Positions 28,479 through 40,108 of a stretch of 64,000 bases of DNA are shown piece by piece. The translations under genes were made by a program, and so were the position numbers. The notes beneath the pieces were generated by a model. The model saw nothing but the letters and a program-made list of their open reading frames with translations. It made no database searches and had not been told where the DNA came from. The stretch is from Nocardiopsis sp. NRRL B-16309 (GTDB lineage: Bacteria > Actinomycetota > Actinomycetes > Streptosporangiales > Streptosporangiaceae), in contig NZ_LGEC01000016.1 in the NCBI RefSeq assembly GCF_001279585.1, positions 320,117-384,116 of the forward strand, given 5' to 3'. The first letter of the stretch is position 1; the number at the start of each line of letters is the position of its first letter.

Positions 28479-29110
28479 CACCACACCTCGCAGCCGGCCT
28501 GGAGGTCACCCGCGACGAGGGCCGCAGGCGCGCGCTCGACGAGCTCTCCGACCCGGTGTACGGGTCCCAGGAGCCCACGCTCATCGAACGCCTCCGCGCC
28601 TGGTTCATGGAGCTGCTGGAGAGCCTGGCCGACCTGGGCGGCGGCGTGCTGTCGGGCCAGTGGTACCTGGTCGCCCTGCTGGTGCTCGTCGCGGTCCTGG
28701 TGGTCTGGCTGATCGTCTACCTGCGCCCCTCGCGCAGCCGCGCGCGCGGCGTCCCCGTGCACGAGGGCCGTCCGCTGTCGGCGGCCGACCACCGCTCCGC
28801 CGCGGACGCGCACGAGGCCGCGGGCGCGTACGCGGAGGCGGTCGCCGAACGCCTCCGCGCGATCAGCGTGGACCTGGAGGACCGGGCCGTCGTCACGCCC
28901 CGCGCGGGCCGCACCGCCACCGAGCTGGCCGCGGAGGCCGCGGTGGTCCTGCCGGACGAGGCGACGGCGCTGCGCGACGGCGCCGCGGTCTTCAACGACG
29001 TGGCCTACGGCGACCGCGAGGCCACGGCGGACTCCACGCGCGTGATGCGCGAACTGGACGAGCGGCTGCGGGCCGCCCGGCCCGCACCGGCCGAGGAGGC
29101 GCACCCGTGA
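28475..29110 (+). CDS. DUF4129 domain membrane protein
   Basis: This 211-aa protein has one membrane segment (about residues 67-87, QWYLVALLVLVAVLVVWLIV) and a cytoplasmic or extracellular C-terminal DUF4129 region with AAGAYAEAVAERLRAISVDLEDR and TATELAAEA. DUF4129 resembles the C-terminal part of TgpA-like transglutaminases. It starts with GTG overlapping the previous stop codon (GTGA) and ends overlapping the next GTG, so the genes are coupled. Its role in the MoxR module is unknown. Confidence 0.85.
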   Translation: MTPHLAAGLEVTRDEGRRRALDELSDPVYGSQEPTLIERLRAWFMELLESLADLGGGVLSGQWYLVALLVLVAVLVVWLIVYLRPSRSRARGVPVHEGRPLSAADHRSAADAHEAAGAYAEAVAERLRAISVDLEDRAVVTPRAGRTATELAAEAAVVLPDEATALRDGAAVFNDVAYGDREATADSTRVMRELDERLRAARPAPAEEAHP

Positions 29111-30312
29111 CCGCGACCGTCCCCCCGCCCGCCGCGCCCACCGTGCCCGCCCCTCCCACCGGAGGAGGGGGCCGCCCGCCGTCGGCGATCGCGCGCCTGT
29201 GGCGCTCCGTCCGCGTACCGTTCGTGCTGGTCACGGCGCTCGTCGTGGCGGCGGTCCTGTTGTCGCTGGGCAACGAGCAGTTCCCCGAGGGCTACCTGGA
29301 GCCGGGGAGCGTCTCCCCGGACGGAGCGCGCGCGCTGGTCCGGATCCTCGAAGAGGACCGCGACGTCGAGGTGGTGCGCTCCTCGGCCGACGCCGAGGAG
29401 GCACTGGCCGACGCCGGCGGGGACGTCGTCCTGGTCGTGTTCCTCGACCACCGGCTCCTGCCCGAGGAACTGGACTCCCTGGCGGCGCTGGAGGCCGACA
29501 CGGTCCTGGTCCAGCCCACGCTGCGGTCCCTGGAGGCCTTCGCGCCGGGCGTCGACGTCACCGGGCGCGCCGATCCGGACGAGGTCCTGGCCCCGCTGTG
29601 CACGATGACCGAGGCCGTGGCCGCGGGCGACGCCGAGGTCGGCGGCGAGCTCTACGGCGCCCCCGAGGGCTCCGGTGCCGTGGGCTGCTACCCGGCGGGT
29701 TCGGGCGACGCGCTGATCCGCGTCGACGACGGCGCGTCCACGACCACGGTGCTGGGCACGGGGGCGCCGCTCACCAACACCGAGCTCGACGACGAGGGCA
29801 ACGCCGCGCTGGCGCTGAACCTCATGGCGGCCGAGGACGTGGTGTGGCTGCGCCCCGACCCGCCGCGGCAGGAGGGTTCGGCGACACTGGTCGAGCTCCT
29901 CCCGCTCGGGCTGCGCTGGTCGCTGGTCCCGCTCGTGGCCGCGCTGGTCCTTCTCGCGCTGTGGCGGGGACGCCGGATGGGCCCGCTGGTCCCGGAGTCG
30001 CTGCCGGTCGCGGTGCAGGCCGCGGAGACCACGCGGGGCCGTGCCGCGCTGTACCGCTCGCGCAAGGCGCGGGACCGCGCCGCGCTGGCGATGCGCACGG
30101 GCTTCCTGGACCGAGCGGTCCCCAAGCTCGGCCTGGCCTCCGACGTCGGCGACGAGGCCGTCGTCTCGGCGCTGGCCGCCCGTACCGGCGACGACCCCGC
30201 GGTGCTGTCGGCGCTGCTCCACCCCGCCGATCCCGACCCGTTCACGGCCGACGACGGCGCGCTGGTGCGCCTGGCCGACGAGCTGGACGCCCGGACCCGG
30301 CGGCTGCGGTGA
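29107..30312 (+). CDS. DUF4350 domain membrane protein
   Basis: This 401-aa protein has a Pro-rich N-tail, a membrane segment (PFVLVTALVVAAVLLSLGN), an extracellular DUF4350 region (GSVSPDGARALVRILEEDRDVEVVRS through VVLVVFLDHRLLPEELDSL), a second membrane segment (LRWSLVPLVAALVLLALWRG), and a helical cytoplasmic tail. DUF4350 proteins consistently sit next to MoxR and DUF58 genes. The GTG start overlaps the DUF4129 gene stop codon. Function is unknown; a scaffold for the MoxR ATPase is a reasonable guess. Confidence 0.85.
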   Translation: MTATVPPPAAPTVPAPPTGGGGRPPSAIARLWRSVRVPFVLVTALVVAAVLLSLGNEQFPEGYLEPGSVSPDGARALVRILEEDRDVEVVRSSADAEEALADAGGDVVLVVFLDHRLLPEELDSLAALEADTVLVQPTLRSLEAFAPGVDVTGRADPDEVLAPLCTMTEAVAAGDAEVGGELYGAPEGSGAVGCYPAGSGDALIRVDDGASTTTVLGTGAPLTNTELDDEGNAALALNLMAAEDVVWLRPDPPRQEGSATLVELLPLGLRWSLVPLVAALVLLALWRGRRMGPLVPESLPVAVQAAETTRGRAALYRSRKARDRAALAMRTGFLDRAVPKLGLASDVGDEAVVSALAARTGDDPAVLSALLHPADPDPFTADDGALVRLADELDARTRRLR

Positions 30313-30358
30313 CCCGGGCCCCGCACGCAATCCGTTCCATGAGAGAGGTAGACCCCAC

Positions 30359-31341
<983 letters not shown>

Positions 31342-31342
<1 letters not shown>

Positions 31343-32643
31343 TGGTGGTCACCGGCCGCGCCGTGCTCCTGGCCCTCGTGGCGGTGGCGGCCGTGGCGAT
31401 CTCGGGTGACCTGGGGGCGGTCGTCACGGCGGTGGCGCTGGGCCTGCTGGTGGCGCTGGTCGTGCTGGACGTACTCCTGGCCGCGAGCCCCCGGGCGCTG
31501 CGCCTGGCCCGGGAGGGCGACACCTCGCTGCGGCTGGGCGACTCCGCGACCGTGTCCGTGACGCTGGCCAACCCGTCCCGGCGGCGGCTGCGGGGGTCGG
31601 TGCGCGACGCCTGGCCTCCGAGCGCGCACGCCGTGCCGCGCTCGCGGGCCCTGGTCGTGGGCGCGGGCGAGCGGCGCCGGGTGACCACGGCGCTGACGCC
31701 CACGCGCCGGGGCGACGCCCGCGCCGCGGGGCTGACCGTGCGCAGTGTGGGCCCGCTGGGGCTGGCGGGGCGCCAGAGGACGCTCTCGGCCCCGTGGACG
31801 GTGCGGACTCTACCGCCGTTCCACAGTCGCCGGCACCTGCCGGGCAAGCTGTCGCGGCTGAGGGAGCTGGAGGGCCAGCACACGGCGATGGTGCGCGGGC
31901 AGGGCAGCGAGTTCGACTCCCTGCGCGACTACGTGCCCGGGGACGACGTCCGGTCCATCGACTGGCGCGCGACCGCCCGGGGCGACGGGGTCGTGGTGCG
32001 CACCTGGCGGCCCGAGCGCGACCGGCGCATCCTCATCGTGCTGGACACGGGGCGCACGTCGGCGGGACGCGTGGGCGACACCCCGCGCCTGGACCACGCC
32101 ATGGACGCCGCTCTGCTGCTCGCCGCGCTGGCGGGCAAGGCGGGCGACCGGGTGGACTTCCTGGCCTACGACCGGCGCACCCGGGCGCAGGTGCGCTCGT
32201 CGGGCAAGGGCAGCCAGGTCGGCCGGATCGTGGAGGCGATGGCGCCGCTGGAGGCGGAGCTGGTCGAGTCCGATCCGGCGGGGCTGGTGGGCACGGTCCT
32301 GGGCACCCAGGGCCGGACCCGCAAGCTGGTGGTGCTGCTGACCGACCTCAACGCCGCGGCGCTGGAGGAGGGGCTGCTGCCCCGGTTGCCCGCGCTGACC
32401 TCCCGTCACCTGCTCATGGTCGCGGCGGTCCGCGACCCGGCGGTGGACGCGATGGCCGAGGAGCGGGGCAGCGCCGACGCGGTGTACCGGGCGGCGTCGG
32501 CCGAGCGCACGCTCGACGAGCGCCGCCGGGTGACCGCCGAGCTGCGGCGGCTGGGTGTGGAGGTCGTCGACGCCGACCCCGAGCACATCGCGCCCGCCCT
32601 GGCCGACGCCTACATCAACCTCAAGGCCCAGGGACGGCTGTAG
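31342..32643 (+). CDS. DUF58 domain protein with vWA-like fold
   Basis: This 433-aa protein has two N-terminal membrane segments, a beta-rich region, and the DUF58 signature GSEFDSLRDYVPGDDVRSIDWRA-type segment (seen as SEFDSLRDYVPGDDVRSIDW) followed by a vWA-like stretch, RRILIVLDTGRTS. DUF58 proteins are encoded beside MoxR ATPases and are presumed partners. Its end carries a 12-bp tandem duplication (GGGACGGCTGTA) that spans the stop codon. A hairpin terminator follows, so this is the last gene of the operon. Confidence 0.9.
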
Positions 32644-32663
32644 GGACGGCTGTAGGGACGGAC

Positions 32664-32696
32664 GGCCCGCCGGGATCACGGTCCCACCGGCGGGCC
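32664..32696 (+). terminator. Terminator of the MoxR-DUF58 operon
   Basis: GGCCCGCCGG (32664-32673) and CCGGCGGGCC (32687-32696) form a 10-bp stem 20 bp after the DUF58 stop codon. Confidence 0.75.
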
Positions 32697-32870
32697 CGTC
32701 AGCTCACAGGGGGCCGAGAACGAGACGGCAGGCATGATCCACCTCGTCCAGTGCGTGGGGTTCGAGTCGCCCTGCGAAGTCCCCCAGGCGGATCTGGCGG
32801 TCGACAGAGCGCATCTGGTCGACGAGCACTACGCCACACACGCGCGCGCCGAGCAGGGCAGTATGGGGGC

Positions 32871-34868
32871 ATGGCATCTCCCCCCGACGCTCACGACAAC
32901 GCCGTCCACGGTGCCGTGTCCGGCCAGCTGGTGCAGGCCAGGGACATCCACGGCGGCGTGACGATCAACGTCCCGTCTCCGCCCCCGGCTCCGGTTCCGC
33001 TCTCGGACGTGTCCCTGGACCTGCCCCGCCTTGCGACCGCCGTGCGCGGCCGGGACGAGCTCCTGGACACGCTCGGAGCGGCCATGGCGGTGGGCGCGCC
33101 CGTTCCCCACATCCTCACCGGCCCGGGCGGGTTCGGCAAGACGACCGTGGCCGCCGCGCTGGCAGAGCGAGCGCGCGCCGACGGGTGGACGGTGTTCTGG
33201 GTGCGGCCGGGGAACGTCGCGGCGAGCATGCTGGAGGCCGCCGTCGAGGCGGGCGGCTCCCGGGCGGAGGCCGAACAAGTCAGGCCCACCCGTCGCCAGG
33301 CGGCCCGCTGGGTGTGGCGGCACCTGGACCAGGCGCCCCGGCCATGGCTGCTGGTCATCGACAACGCGGACCGACCGGAGGAGCTGGACCCGGAGAACCG
33401 GCCAGGAGACCAGCTGGGCTGGATGCGAGCGAGTCCCGGCGGGTTCGTACTGGTCACCAGCCGTGTGGACGATCCCGCCCAGTGGGCGCCCGCGCACGTC
33501 CATCGGATCGGCGAGCTTGGCCGCGAGGCCGCGACCACCGCACTCACCGACCACGCGGGGGCGGTCGACCTCCCCGGAGCGGACGAACTCGCCGACCGCC
33601 TGGGCGGAGTCCCATTAGCGGTGTTCCTGGCCGGGCGCATCCTGGCGACGCACCAGGTGCTGTTCCCCGACGCACGGGCGCTCCTGGCCAGACTCGATCA
33701 GGACGTGTCAGCACTGGACGCACTGGCCGCGCCCCTCGTCACCGGAGGCGACACCGAGCGCAGGCTCCTGTCCGGTGTCTGGGAACTGTCCCTGCGACTG
33801 GTCACCGAACACGATGTGAACGCCGCGCCGCTCCTGCGCCTCCTCTCCGTCCTCGGGTCGGAGGGATCTCCTGTTCCCCTGCGCCGGTTGCCGGTCTCGG
33901 ATCTGGCCGACAACCCGTTCGACGCACTGGACGAGGTGGCGATGGCCCATGCGCTCAACGCACTGGTCGTCCATGGGCTGGTCACCTTGACGACGAGCCT
34001 CGAAGAGCGGGCGTTGCGTCTGCACCCACTCGTGTCAGAGAGCGTGCGCGCCGGCATGACCGACGACGACCTGCCGCTCCTCGATGTGGCCGAGCGGTTG
34101 CTCTCCCGTGAGTTCGGCAACGACCCGGCCCTCGAACGCGCCGGGTACACGGTTCTGCACGACCTCAACACTCGCCTGCGGCCTCATCACCCTCAGGCGG
34201 CCCTCGACACACTCGTGTCGGTCGCCCACGCCCAGATCCGCCTGGGTCAACGTAACGCGGCGCGGGCGATCCTGCGGACCGCCCTGGAAGGTGCCCGAGA
34301 CCGCCTGGGAGCCGACCACCCGACCACGTTCCGCGCGCGTCACCTCCTCGCCGAGTCGCGGCTCTACCAGGGTCACATCGATGAGGCCGAGCGGGCTCTG
34401 CGCGCTCTCGTCGCCGACAAGGAAGCGGCCCTCGGCTCCGATGCCCCGTCTACGCTGGACACTCGGTATCTCGTCACCCTCGCTGTGGGCCGCCGAGAGG
34501 ACTGGAATGCCGTGGTCGACGAGTCACGGCGGCTTCTGGCCGATCGCGTGCGCGTGAGTGGCGACGAGCATCCGCAGACACTCTTCGTGAAGGAAGGGCT
34601 CGCCTACGCTCTCTTCCGGACCGGGGACGCCGACACCGCTCTACGGGAGATGAGGGCCGTGCGGGCGGCCCGTGTCCGCACGGTGGGAGAGCACCACGAG
34701 CGCACACGCCAGGTCGACCTCTACCTGGCCGTCATCGCTCGGGACATGGGGGACCACGCCGCCGCCCGACGCCTCTGCGAGCGCCTGCTCGACCACTGGC
34801 TGCCGAAACTCGGACCGGAACACCAGGACACCGTGTTCGTCCGGGAGATCCTCGACGGCCTCCCCTGA
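32871..34868 (+). CDS. NB-ARC-type STAND ATPase with tetratricopeptide repeats
   Basis: This 665-aa protein has a short N-terminal module (NAVHGAVSGQLVQARDIHGGV, a motif often seen at the front of actinomycete NB-ARC proteins), Walker A GPGGFGKTT (from residue 84), a Walker B-like WLLVIDNAD, an LTSR-type sensor FVLVTSRVDDP, the GGVPLAVFLAG motif of NB-ARC domains, then a winged-helix part and about six TPR units (ARAILRTALEGARDRLGADHPTT and similar). STAND ATPases act as signal-induced oligomeric switches, several in anti-phage defence or development. No separate effector domain is visible. The gene has more A/T at third positions than its neighbours and sits inside a conserved module, suggesting acquisition. 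The ATG at 32871 begins the conserved motif. Confidence 0.85.
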   Translation: MASPPDAHDNAVHGAVSGQLVQARDIHGGVTINVPSPPPAPVPLSDVSLDLPRLATAVRGRDELLDTLGAAMAVGAPVPHILTGPGGFGKTTVAAALAERARADGWTVFWVRPGNVAASMLEAAVEAGGSRAEAEQVRPTRRQAARWVWRHLDQAPRPWLLVIDNADRPEELDPENRPGDQLGWMRASPGGFVLVTSRVDDPAQWAPAHVHRIGELGREAATTALTDHAGAVDLPGADELADRLGGVPLAVFLAGRILATHQVLFPDARALLARLDQDVSALDALAAPLVTGGDTERRLLSGVWELSLRLVTEHDVNAAPLLRLLSVLGSEGSPVPLRRLPVSDLADNPFDALDEVAMAHALNALVVHGLVTLTTSLEERALRLHPLVSESVRAGMTDDDLPLLDVAERLLSREFGNDPALERAGYTVLHDLNTRLRPHHPQAALDTLVSVAHAQIRLGQRNAARAILRTALEGARDRLGADHPTTFRARHLLAESRLYQGHIDEAERALRALVADKEAALGSDAPSTLDTRYLVTLAVGRREDWNAVVDESRRLLADRVRVSGDEHPQTLFVKEGLAYALFRTGDADTALREMRAVRAARVRTVGEHHERTRQVDLYLAVIARDMGDHAAARRLCERLLDHWLPKLGPEHQDTVFVREILDGLP

Positions 34869-34905
34869 CGGAGGCGGCTGACGGCCTGGCTCTCAGGCGC
34901 GGATC

Positions 34906-35169
34906 TCACCCACGCACAGCGCGAACGAACGCCCGCCACTCCGCTGTCGCGACGCCCAGCACGAGGCCCGACCGGGCCTGGGAGTCCCTGAGCCGCACGC
35001 GGGCCGCCGCGGGTGCGTAGCGGATCTCCACACAGCTGTTCCCCGAGACATGGCTCGCACTGCTCTTCGACCAACTGTCGGGCCGGAGTCCCGCGAAGGC
35101 GACCTCCAAGCAATCGCTGATATGGCTGCTATGGCTGCTCTTGAACCAGCGGGGGGCGGGGTCGTCCAT
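34906..35169 (-). CDS. DUF397 protein with a duplicated half-motif
   Basis: This 87-aa protein matches DUF397, small actinomycete proteins usually paired with an XRE-type regulator. It has two copies of the opening motif, RWFKSSHSSHISDCLEVAF and SWSKSSASHVSGNSCVEIRY, then VRLRDSQARSGLVL and WRAFVRAV. A single copy is normal, so this looks like a partial internal duplication. The ATG at 35169 starts exactly at MDDPAPRWFKSS. No XRE partner is nearby; its neighbour is the NB-ARC-TPR gene, which it faces tail to tail. Function may be antitoxin-like or developmental, but this is uncertain. Confidence 0.8.
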   Translation of the reverse strand: MDDPAPRWFKSSHSSHISDCLEVAFAGLRPDSWSKSSASHVSGNSCVEIRYAPAAARVRLRDSQARSGLVLGVATAEWRAFVRAVRG

Positions 35170-35210
35170 GGGGGCGATGATGGCACGGGCGGCCCCTTCC
35201 CGTCCGAGAT

Positions 35211-36203
35211 TCAGCCCACCGGGACCGCGGCGGGGGCGTCCCTGATGTCGCCCGTCTCGCCCTCCTGGTGGGCCCTGCGGCCGACCGTGAACACGTAGGC
35301 GAGGAACAGCGCCTCGGCGACCACGCCGATGCCGATGCGCAGCCACGTGGTGTGCACCCAGCCCGTGACGAAGCCCTCGATGAGCCCCGAGATGAACAGC
35401 ACCACCACGAGCCCCAGCACCACCGCGATGGCCGCCCGGGCCTCCTCCCCCAGGGCCCGCATGCGGGTGCGGTCACCCGGCGCGATGATCGTCCAGCCCA
35501 GCTTCAGTCCGACACCGCCCGCCACGAACACCGCCGTCAACTCCAGCAGTCCGTGCGGCAGGATCAGCCCGAAGAACTGCTCCCCCCGGCCGTGGCCGAT
35601 CATCATCCCCGCCGCGAACCCGAGGTTGACCCCGTTCATCGCCAGCACGTACAGGGTCGGCAGCCCGAAGGCCACACCGAAGATGATCGCCTGCGCCGAC
35701 ACCCACGCGTTGTTGGTCCACACCTGGGCGGCGAAGGATCCGGCCGGGTTCTCCACGTAGTAGTTGGCGAAGTCGTGCTCGACGTAGCGGGCCATCTCCT
35801 CGGGCGTGCCCACCGCGTACATGACGTCCGGGTTGGTGACCATCCACACGGCCACGGCCGTCGAGAGCAGCACCGTGCCCGCGGACACACCGATCCACCA
35901 CCAGCGCAACCGGTAGAGCACCGCGGGGAACACGCGTGTGAAGAATCCCGCCGCGTCGCGCCAGGCGGGCGCGTGCGCACCCGTCACCGCGGACCGGGCC
36001 CGGGCCACCTGTGTCGACAGCCGGCCCACCAGGGCCGGGTCCTGGCCGGAGGAGCGCACGACCGACAGGTGCGTGGACACCCGCTGGTAGAGGTCGACGA
36101 GTTCGTCGATCTCGGCACCCCGCAGCGACCGGCGCCTGCGCACCAGGTCGTCCAGCCGTTCCCACTCCCGTGCGTGCGCCGCGGCGAAGACGTCGATATC
36201 CAC
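35211..36203 (-). CDS. SpoIIM/DUF95 family membrane protein
   Basis: This 330-aa protein has about six membrane segments. It contains FGVAFGLPTLYVLAMNGVNLG and ILPHGLLELTAVFVAGGVGL, which match the stage II sporulation protein M family. I chose the GTG at 36203 (VDIDVFAAAHAREWERL), the common family start, over the upstream in-frame codons to 36305. It is divergent from the RDD gene. In mycobacteria the same SpoIIM-like and RDD pair sits beside MoxR-DUF58, so it belongs to that module despite the two genes inserted between. A role in envelope maturation is inference. Confidence 0.88.
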   Translation of the reverse strand: MDIDVFAAAHAREWERLDDLVRRRRSLRGAEIDELVDLYQRVSTHLSVVRSSGQDPALVGRLSTQVARARSAVTGAHAPAWRDAAGFFTRVFPAVLYRLRWWWIGVSAGTVLLSTAVAVWMVTNPDVMYAVGTPEEMARYVEHDFANYYVENPAGSFAAQVWTNNAWVSAQAIIFGVAFGLPTLYVLAMNGVNLGFAAGMMIGHGRGEQFFGLILPHGLLELTAVFVAGGVGLKLGWTIIAPGDRTRMRALGEEARAAIAVVLGLVVVLFISGLIEGFVTGWVHTTWLRIGIGVVAEALFLAYVFTVGRRAHQEGETGDIRDAPAAVPVG

Positions 36204-36313
36204 GCATTGGACCCTACTGGATCGACCCCGGCCCGTGACCGCCGGTGCGAACGGGCCTGATGAGTGCCGGGTAATGTCGGGTGGACGGTTGAAGTCGGCC
36301 CTCAAGGGAGCGT

Positions 36314-37117
36314 GTGCTGGTGTCCTACCCCGGAGGCGGTGAGACCGGGGGCGACGTCTACGGCGTCACCCCTCTGGTCACGGGTGACGCGGTGGTCCTC
36401 GATCTGAGGCCCGCCGGCTTCGCCACGCGGGCCGCGGCCATCGCCATCGACGTCCTCGTCCAGTTGATCGCCCTCGCCGTGCTGGGCGTGCTGGTGGCCT
36501 GGATGAGTTTCGGCGTGGACGTGGCCGCGACCAGCGCGGTCTCCCTCGCCGGCGTGGTCCTGATCCTCGTGGGGTACCCGACGGCGTTCGAGACCATCTC
36601 CCGCGGCCGATCCCTCGGCAAGATGGCCATGGGGCTGCGCGTGGTCGGCACCGACGGCTCGCCGGAACGGTTCCGCCAGGCGCTCGGACGGGCCCTGGCC
36701 GGGTTCGTGGAGATCTGGCTGGTCACGGGCGTGATCGCGCTGATCACGTCGATGATCAACCGCGACGGGCGCCGTGTGGGCGACTTCGTGGCCGGGACCA
36801 TGGTCGTGGAGGAGCGCACCGGGCGCCGCAGGGACGAGCACATCCCGATGCCGCCGCAGCTGGCGGGCTGGGCGGCCGGAGCCGAACTGTCCGGACTGGC
36901 CGACGAGACCGCCGCGGCCGCCCGCCAGTACGTGCTGCGCTACCAGGAGCTGGCCGAGCACACCCGGCACGAGATGGGCGCCCGCCTGGCCGACCGGGTC
37001 GCGGCCCAGATCAGCCCGCCACCGCCGCCCGGCACCACGCCCCCCTACTTCCTGGCCGCCGTCCTGGCCGAGCGACGGCGCCGCCACACGGACACCGCGC
37101 AGCGGCCCCGGTACTGA
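36314..37117 (+). CDS. RDD family membrane protein
   Basis: This 267-aa protein has an RDD domain: RPAGFATRAAAIAIDVLVQL with the Arg-Asp pair, then three or four membrane segments, GRSLGKMAMGLRVVG and RDGRRVGDFVAGTMVV. The C-terminal 90 residues are cytoplasmic, helical and then Pro-rich. RDD proteins may be transporters or assembly factors; the function here is unknown. The start is GTG at 36314 or 36320 behind AAGGGAG. It is transcribed away from the SpoIIM-like gene. Confidence 0.87.
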   Translation: MLVSYPGGGETGGDVYGVTPLVTGDAVVLDLRPAGFATRAAAIAIDVLVQLIALAVLGVLVAWMSFGVDVAATSAVSLAGVVLILVGYPTAFETISRGRSLGKMAMGLRVVGTDGSPERFRQALGRALAGFVEIWLVTGVIALITSMINRDGRRVGDFVAGTMVVEERTGRRRDEHIPMPPQLAGWAAGAELSGLADETAAAARQYVLRYQELAEHTRHEMGARLADRVAAQISPPPPPGTTPPYFLAAVLAERRRRHTDTAQRPRY

Positions 37118-37268
37118 CCCCGGGCCCCGCGGGACCGGGCCGGACCTGACCGAACCCCGGCCGTACCGGACCTGGACCCGGGCTCAGCGCGGCACAGGCA
37201 CCGGCACTCGCATCGCCGTGCGTCCGCGCTCCCGGTACCGGCGCGGGTCCCGTCCGCGCGGACGGTCC

Positions 37269-38531
37269 TCAGGGCCGCCAGGAGCTGAGGTAGGCCTCCT
37301 GGCCCGCCGTGAGGGCGTCGATGCTCACGCCCAGCTCGGCCAGTTCGAGCCGGGCCACCTCGGTGTCCGTCTCCGCCGGAACGTCCACCACGCCCGGGGC
37401 CAGGTCGGCGTGCGAGCGCGCCAGCCACTCCGTGGTCAGGGCCTGCACCGCGAAGGACAGATCCATCACCGCGGCCGGGTGGCCCTCGGCGGCGCCCAGG
37501 TTGACCAGGCGTCCCTCCGACAGCAGCAGGACCCGGCGGCCGTCGGCGAACACGTACTCGTCGGCCTGTTCGCGCACGCCCCGGTTCACCGTCACGGCGA
37601 GGCCGTCCAGCGCGTCCAGGTCGATCTCCAGGTCGAAGTGCCCGGAGTTGGCCAGGATCGCGCCGTCCTTCATCCGCTTGAGGTGCTCGGCTCCGACCAC
37701 GTCCCGGTTGCCGGTGACGGTGACGAACACGTCCCCGACCGGGGCCGCCTCCGCCATCGTCGTGACGGTGTAGCCCTGCATCACCGCGTCCAGGGCCTTG
37801 ACCGGGTCGACCTCGGTGACGACCACCCGCGCGCCCATGCCGCGGGCGCGCTCGGCCAGCCCTCGACCGCAGTACCCGAAGCCCGCGACCACGACGGTGC
37901 GGCCCGCCAGCATCGCGTTGGTGGCCCGCAGGATGCCGTCGATGGTCGACTGCCCGGTGCCGTACCGGTTGTCGAACATGCGCTTGGTCGCGGTGTCGTT
38001 CACGGCGACCATCGGCAGCCGCAGTTCCCCCTCCGCGCTCATCCGGCGCAGCCGGATGACACCCGTCGTGGTCTGCTCACAGCCGCCGAGGATGCCCTCC
38101 AGCAGGTCGGGGCGGTCCGAGTGGACCGTGTTGACCAGGTCGCACCCGTCGTCGAGCAGCAGGTGCGGACGCGTCTCCAGCACGGTGACGAGGTTGCGGT
38201 CGTAGGCGACGGGGTCCATCCCGGCCCACGCGTGGACCGACACCCCGTACTCGGACACCAGCGCGGCCGCGGTGTCGTCCTGGGTCGACACCGGGTTCGA
38301 CGCGGCCAGGGCGAGCTCCGCGCCCCCCGCGCGCAGGGCGCGCAGCAGGTTGGCGGTCTCGGCGGTCACGTGCAGGCACGCGGCGATCCGCAGGCCCTCC
38401 AACGGACGTTCGAGGGCGAAGCGCTCGCGCACGCTGCGCAGCACGGGCATGGAGCGCTCGGCCCAGTCCACCCGGCGGACCCCGGCCTCGGCGAGGCCGA
38501 GGTCCGCCACCTCGTGTGAGGGCTCAGTCAT
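37269..38531 (-). CDS. Short-form SAH-hydrolase-family protein (archaeal/Thermotoga type)
   Basis: This 420-aa protein is a clear member of the AhcY family, with GGCEQTTTGVIRL, NDTATKRMFDNRYGTGQS (catalytic Lys and Asp region), NAD motif VVVAGFGYCGRGLA, and LLSEGRLVNLGAAEGHP. It lacks the insertion of about 40 residues and the KPDHYRY tail of the canonical enzyme encoded just upstream, and ends AYLSSWRP like archaeal forms. An archaeal homologue has been reported to cleave S-inosylhomocysteine, so this copy may not act on SAH itself (inference). The start is ATG at 38531 or GTG at 38537. It lies 13 nt after ahcY on the same strand, so the two are cotranscribed. Confidence 0.88.
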   Translation of the reverse strand: MTEPSHEVADLGLAEAGVRRVDWAERSMPVLRSVRERFALERPLEGLRIAACLHVTAETANLLRALRAGGAELALAASNPVSTQDDTAAALVSEYGVSVHAWAGMDPVAYDRNLVTVLETRPHLLLDDGCDLVNTVHSDRPDLLEGILGGCEQTTTGVIRLRRMSAEGELRLPMVAVNDTATKRMFDNRYGTGQSTIDGILRATNAMLAGRTVVVAGFGYCGRGLAERARGMGARVVVTEVDPVKALDAVMQGYTVTTMAEAAPVGDVFVTVTGNRDVVGAEHLKRMKDGAILANSGHFDLEIDLDALDGLAVTVNRGVREQADEYVFADGRRVLLLSEGRLVNLGAAEGHPAAVMDLSFAVQALTTEWLARSHADLAPGVVDVPAETDTEVARLELAELGVSIDALTAGQEAYLSSWRP

Positions 38532-38544
38532 GTCCACCCGAAGG

Positions 38545-39981
<1,437 letters not shown>

Positions 39982-40043
39982 GCGTTCCTCACTCGTCATC
40001 GTGGTTGCGCCATGATTCTAGAGCCGCACGCAGCGCCACGGCA

Positions 40044-40071
40044 CAAAGCTGACAATCAAGTGTCAGCTTTG
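40044..40071. promoter_or_regulatory. Palindromic operator between ahcY and the MerR-like gene
   Basis: CAAAGCTGACA and TGTCAGCTTTG are perfect 11-bp arms around ATCAAG. On the plus strand TTGCCC (40069-40074) and GATTAG (40093-40098), 18 bp apart, would start a transcript within a few bases of the MerR-like ATG. It is a candidate site for that regulator, possibly acting on ahcY too. Confidence 0.5.
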
Positions 40072-40108
40072 CCCACCTTGGTCTCCGGTTTCGATTAGTG
40101 TCGCCTTC

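Noticed and set aside
32745..32790. tRNA gene or 3' tRNA remnant (GGTTCGAGTC)
   Set aside because: Only a T-loop-like string is present; there is no acceptor, D or anticodon stem and no direct repeat beyond the NB-ARC gene to mark an attachment site.
31794..32870. N-terminal extension of the NB-ARC gene overlapping DUF58
   Set aside because: The frame is open back to 31794, but it is antisense-like filler inside DUF58. The conserved N-terminal motif starts at the ATG at 32871, after a terminator.
39982..40108. SAH riboswitch upstream of ahcY
   Set aside because: The gap is dominated by a symmetric palindrome typical of a protein operator. I could not find the SAH aptamer consensus.
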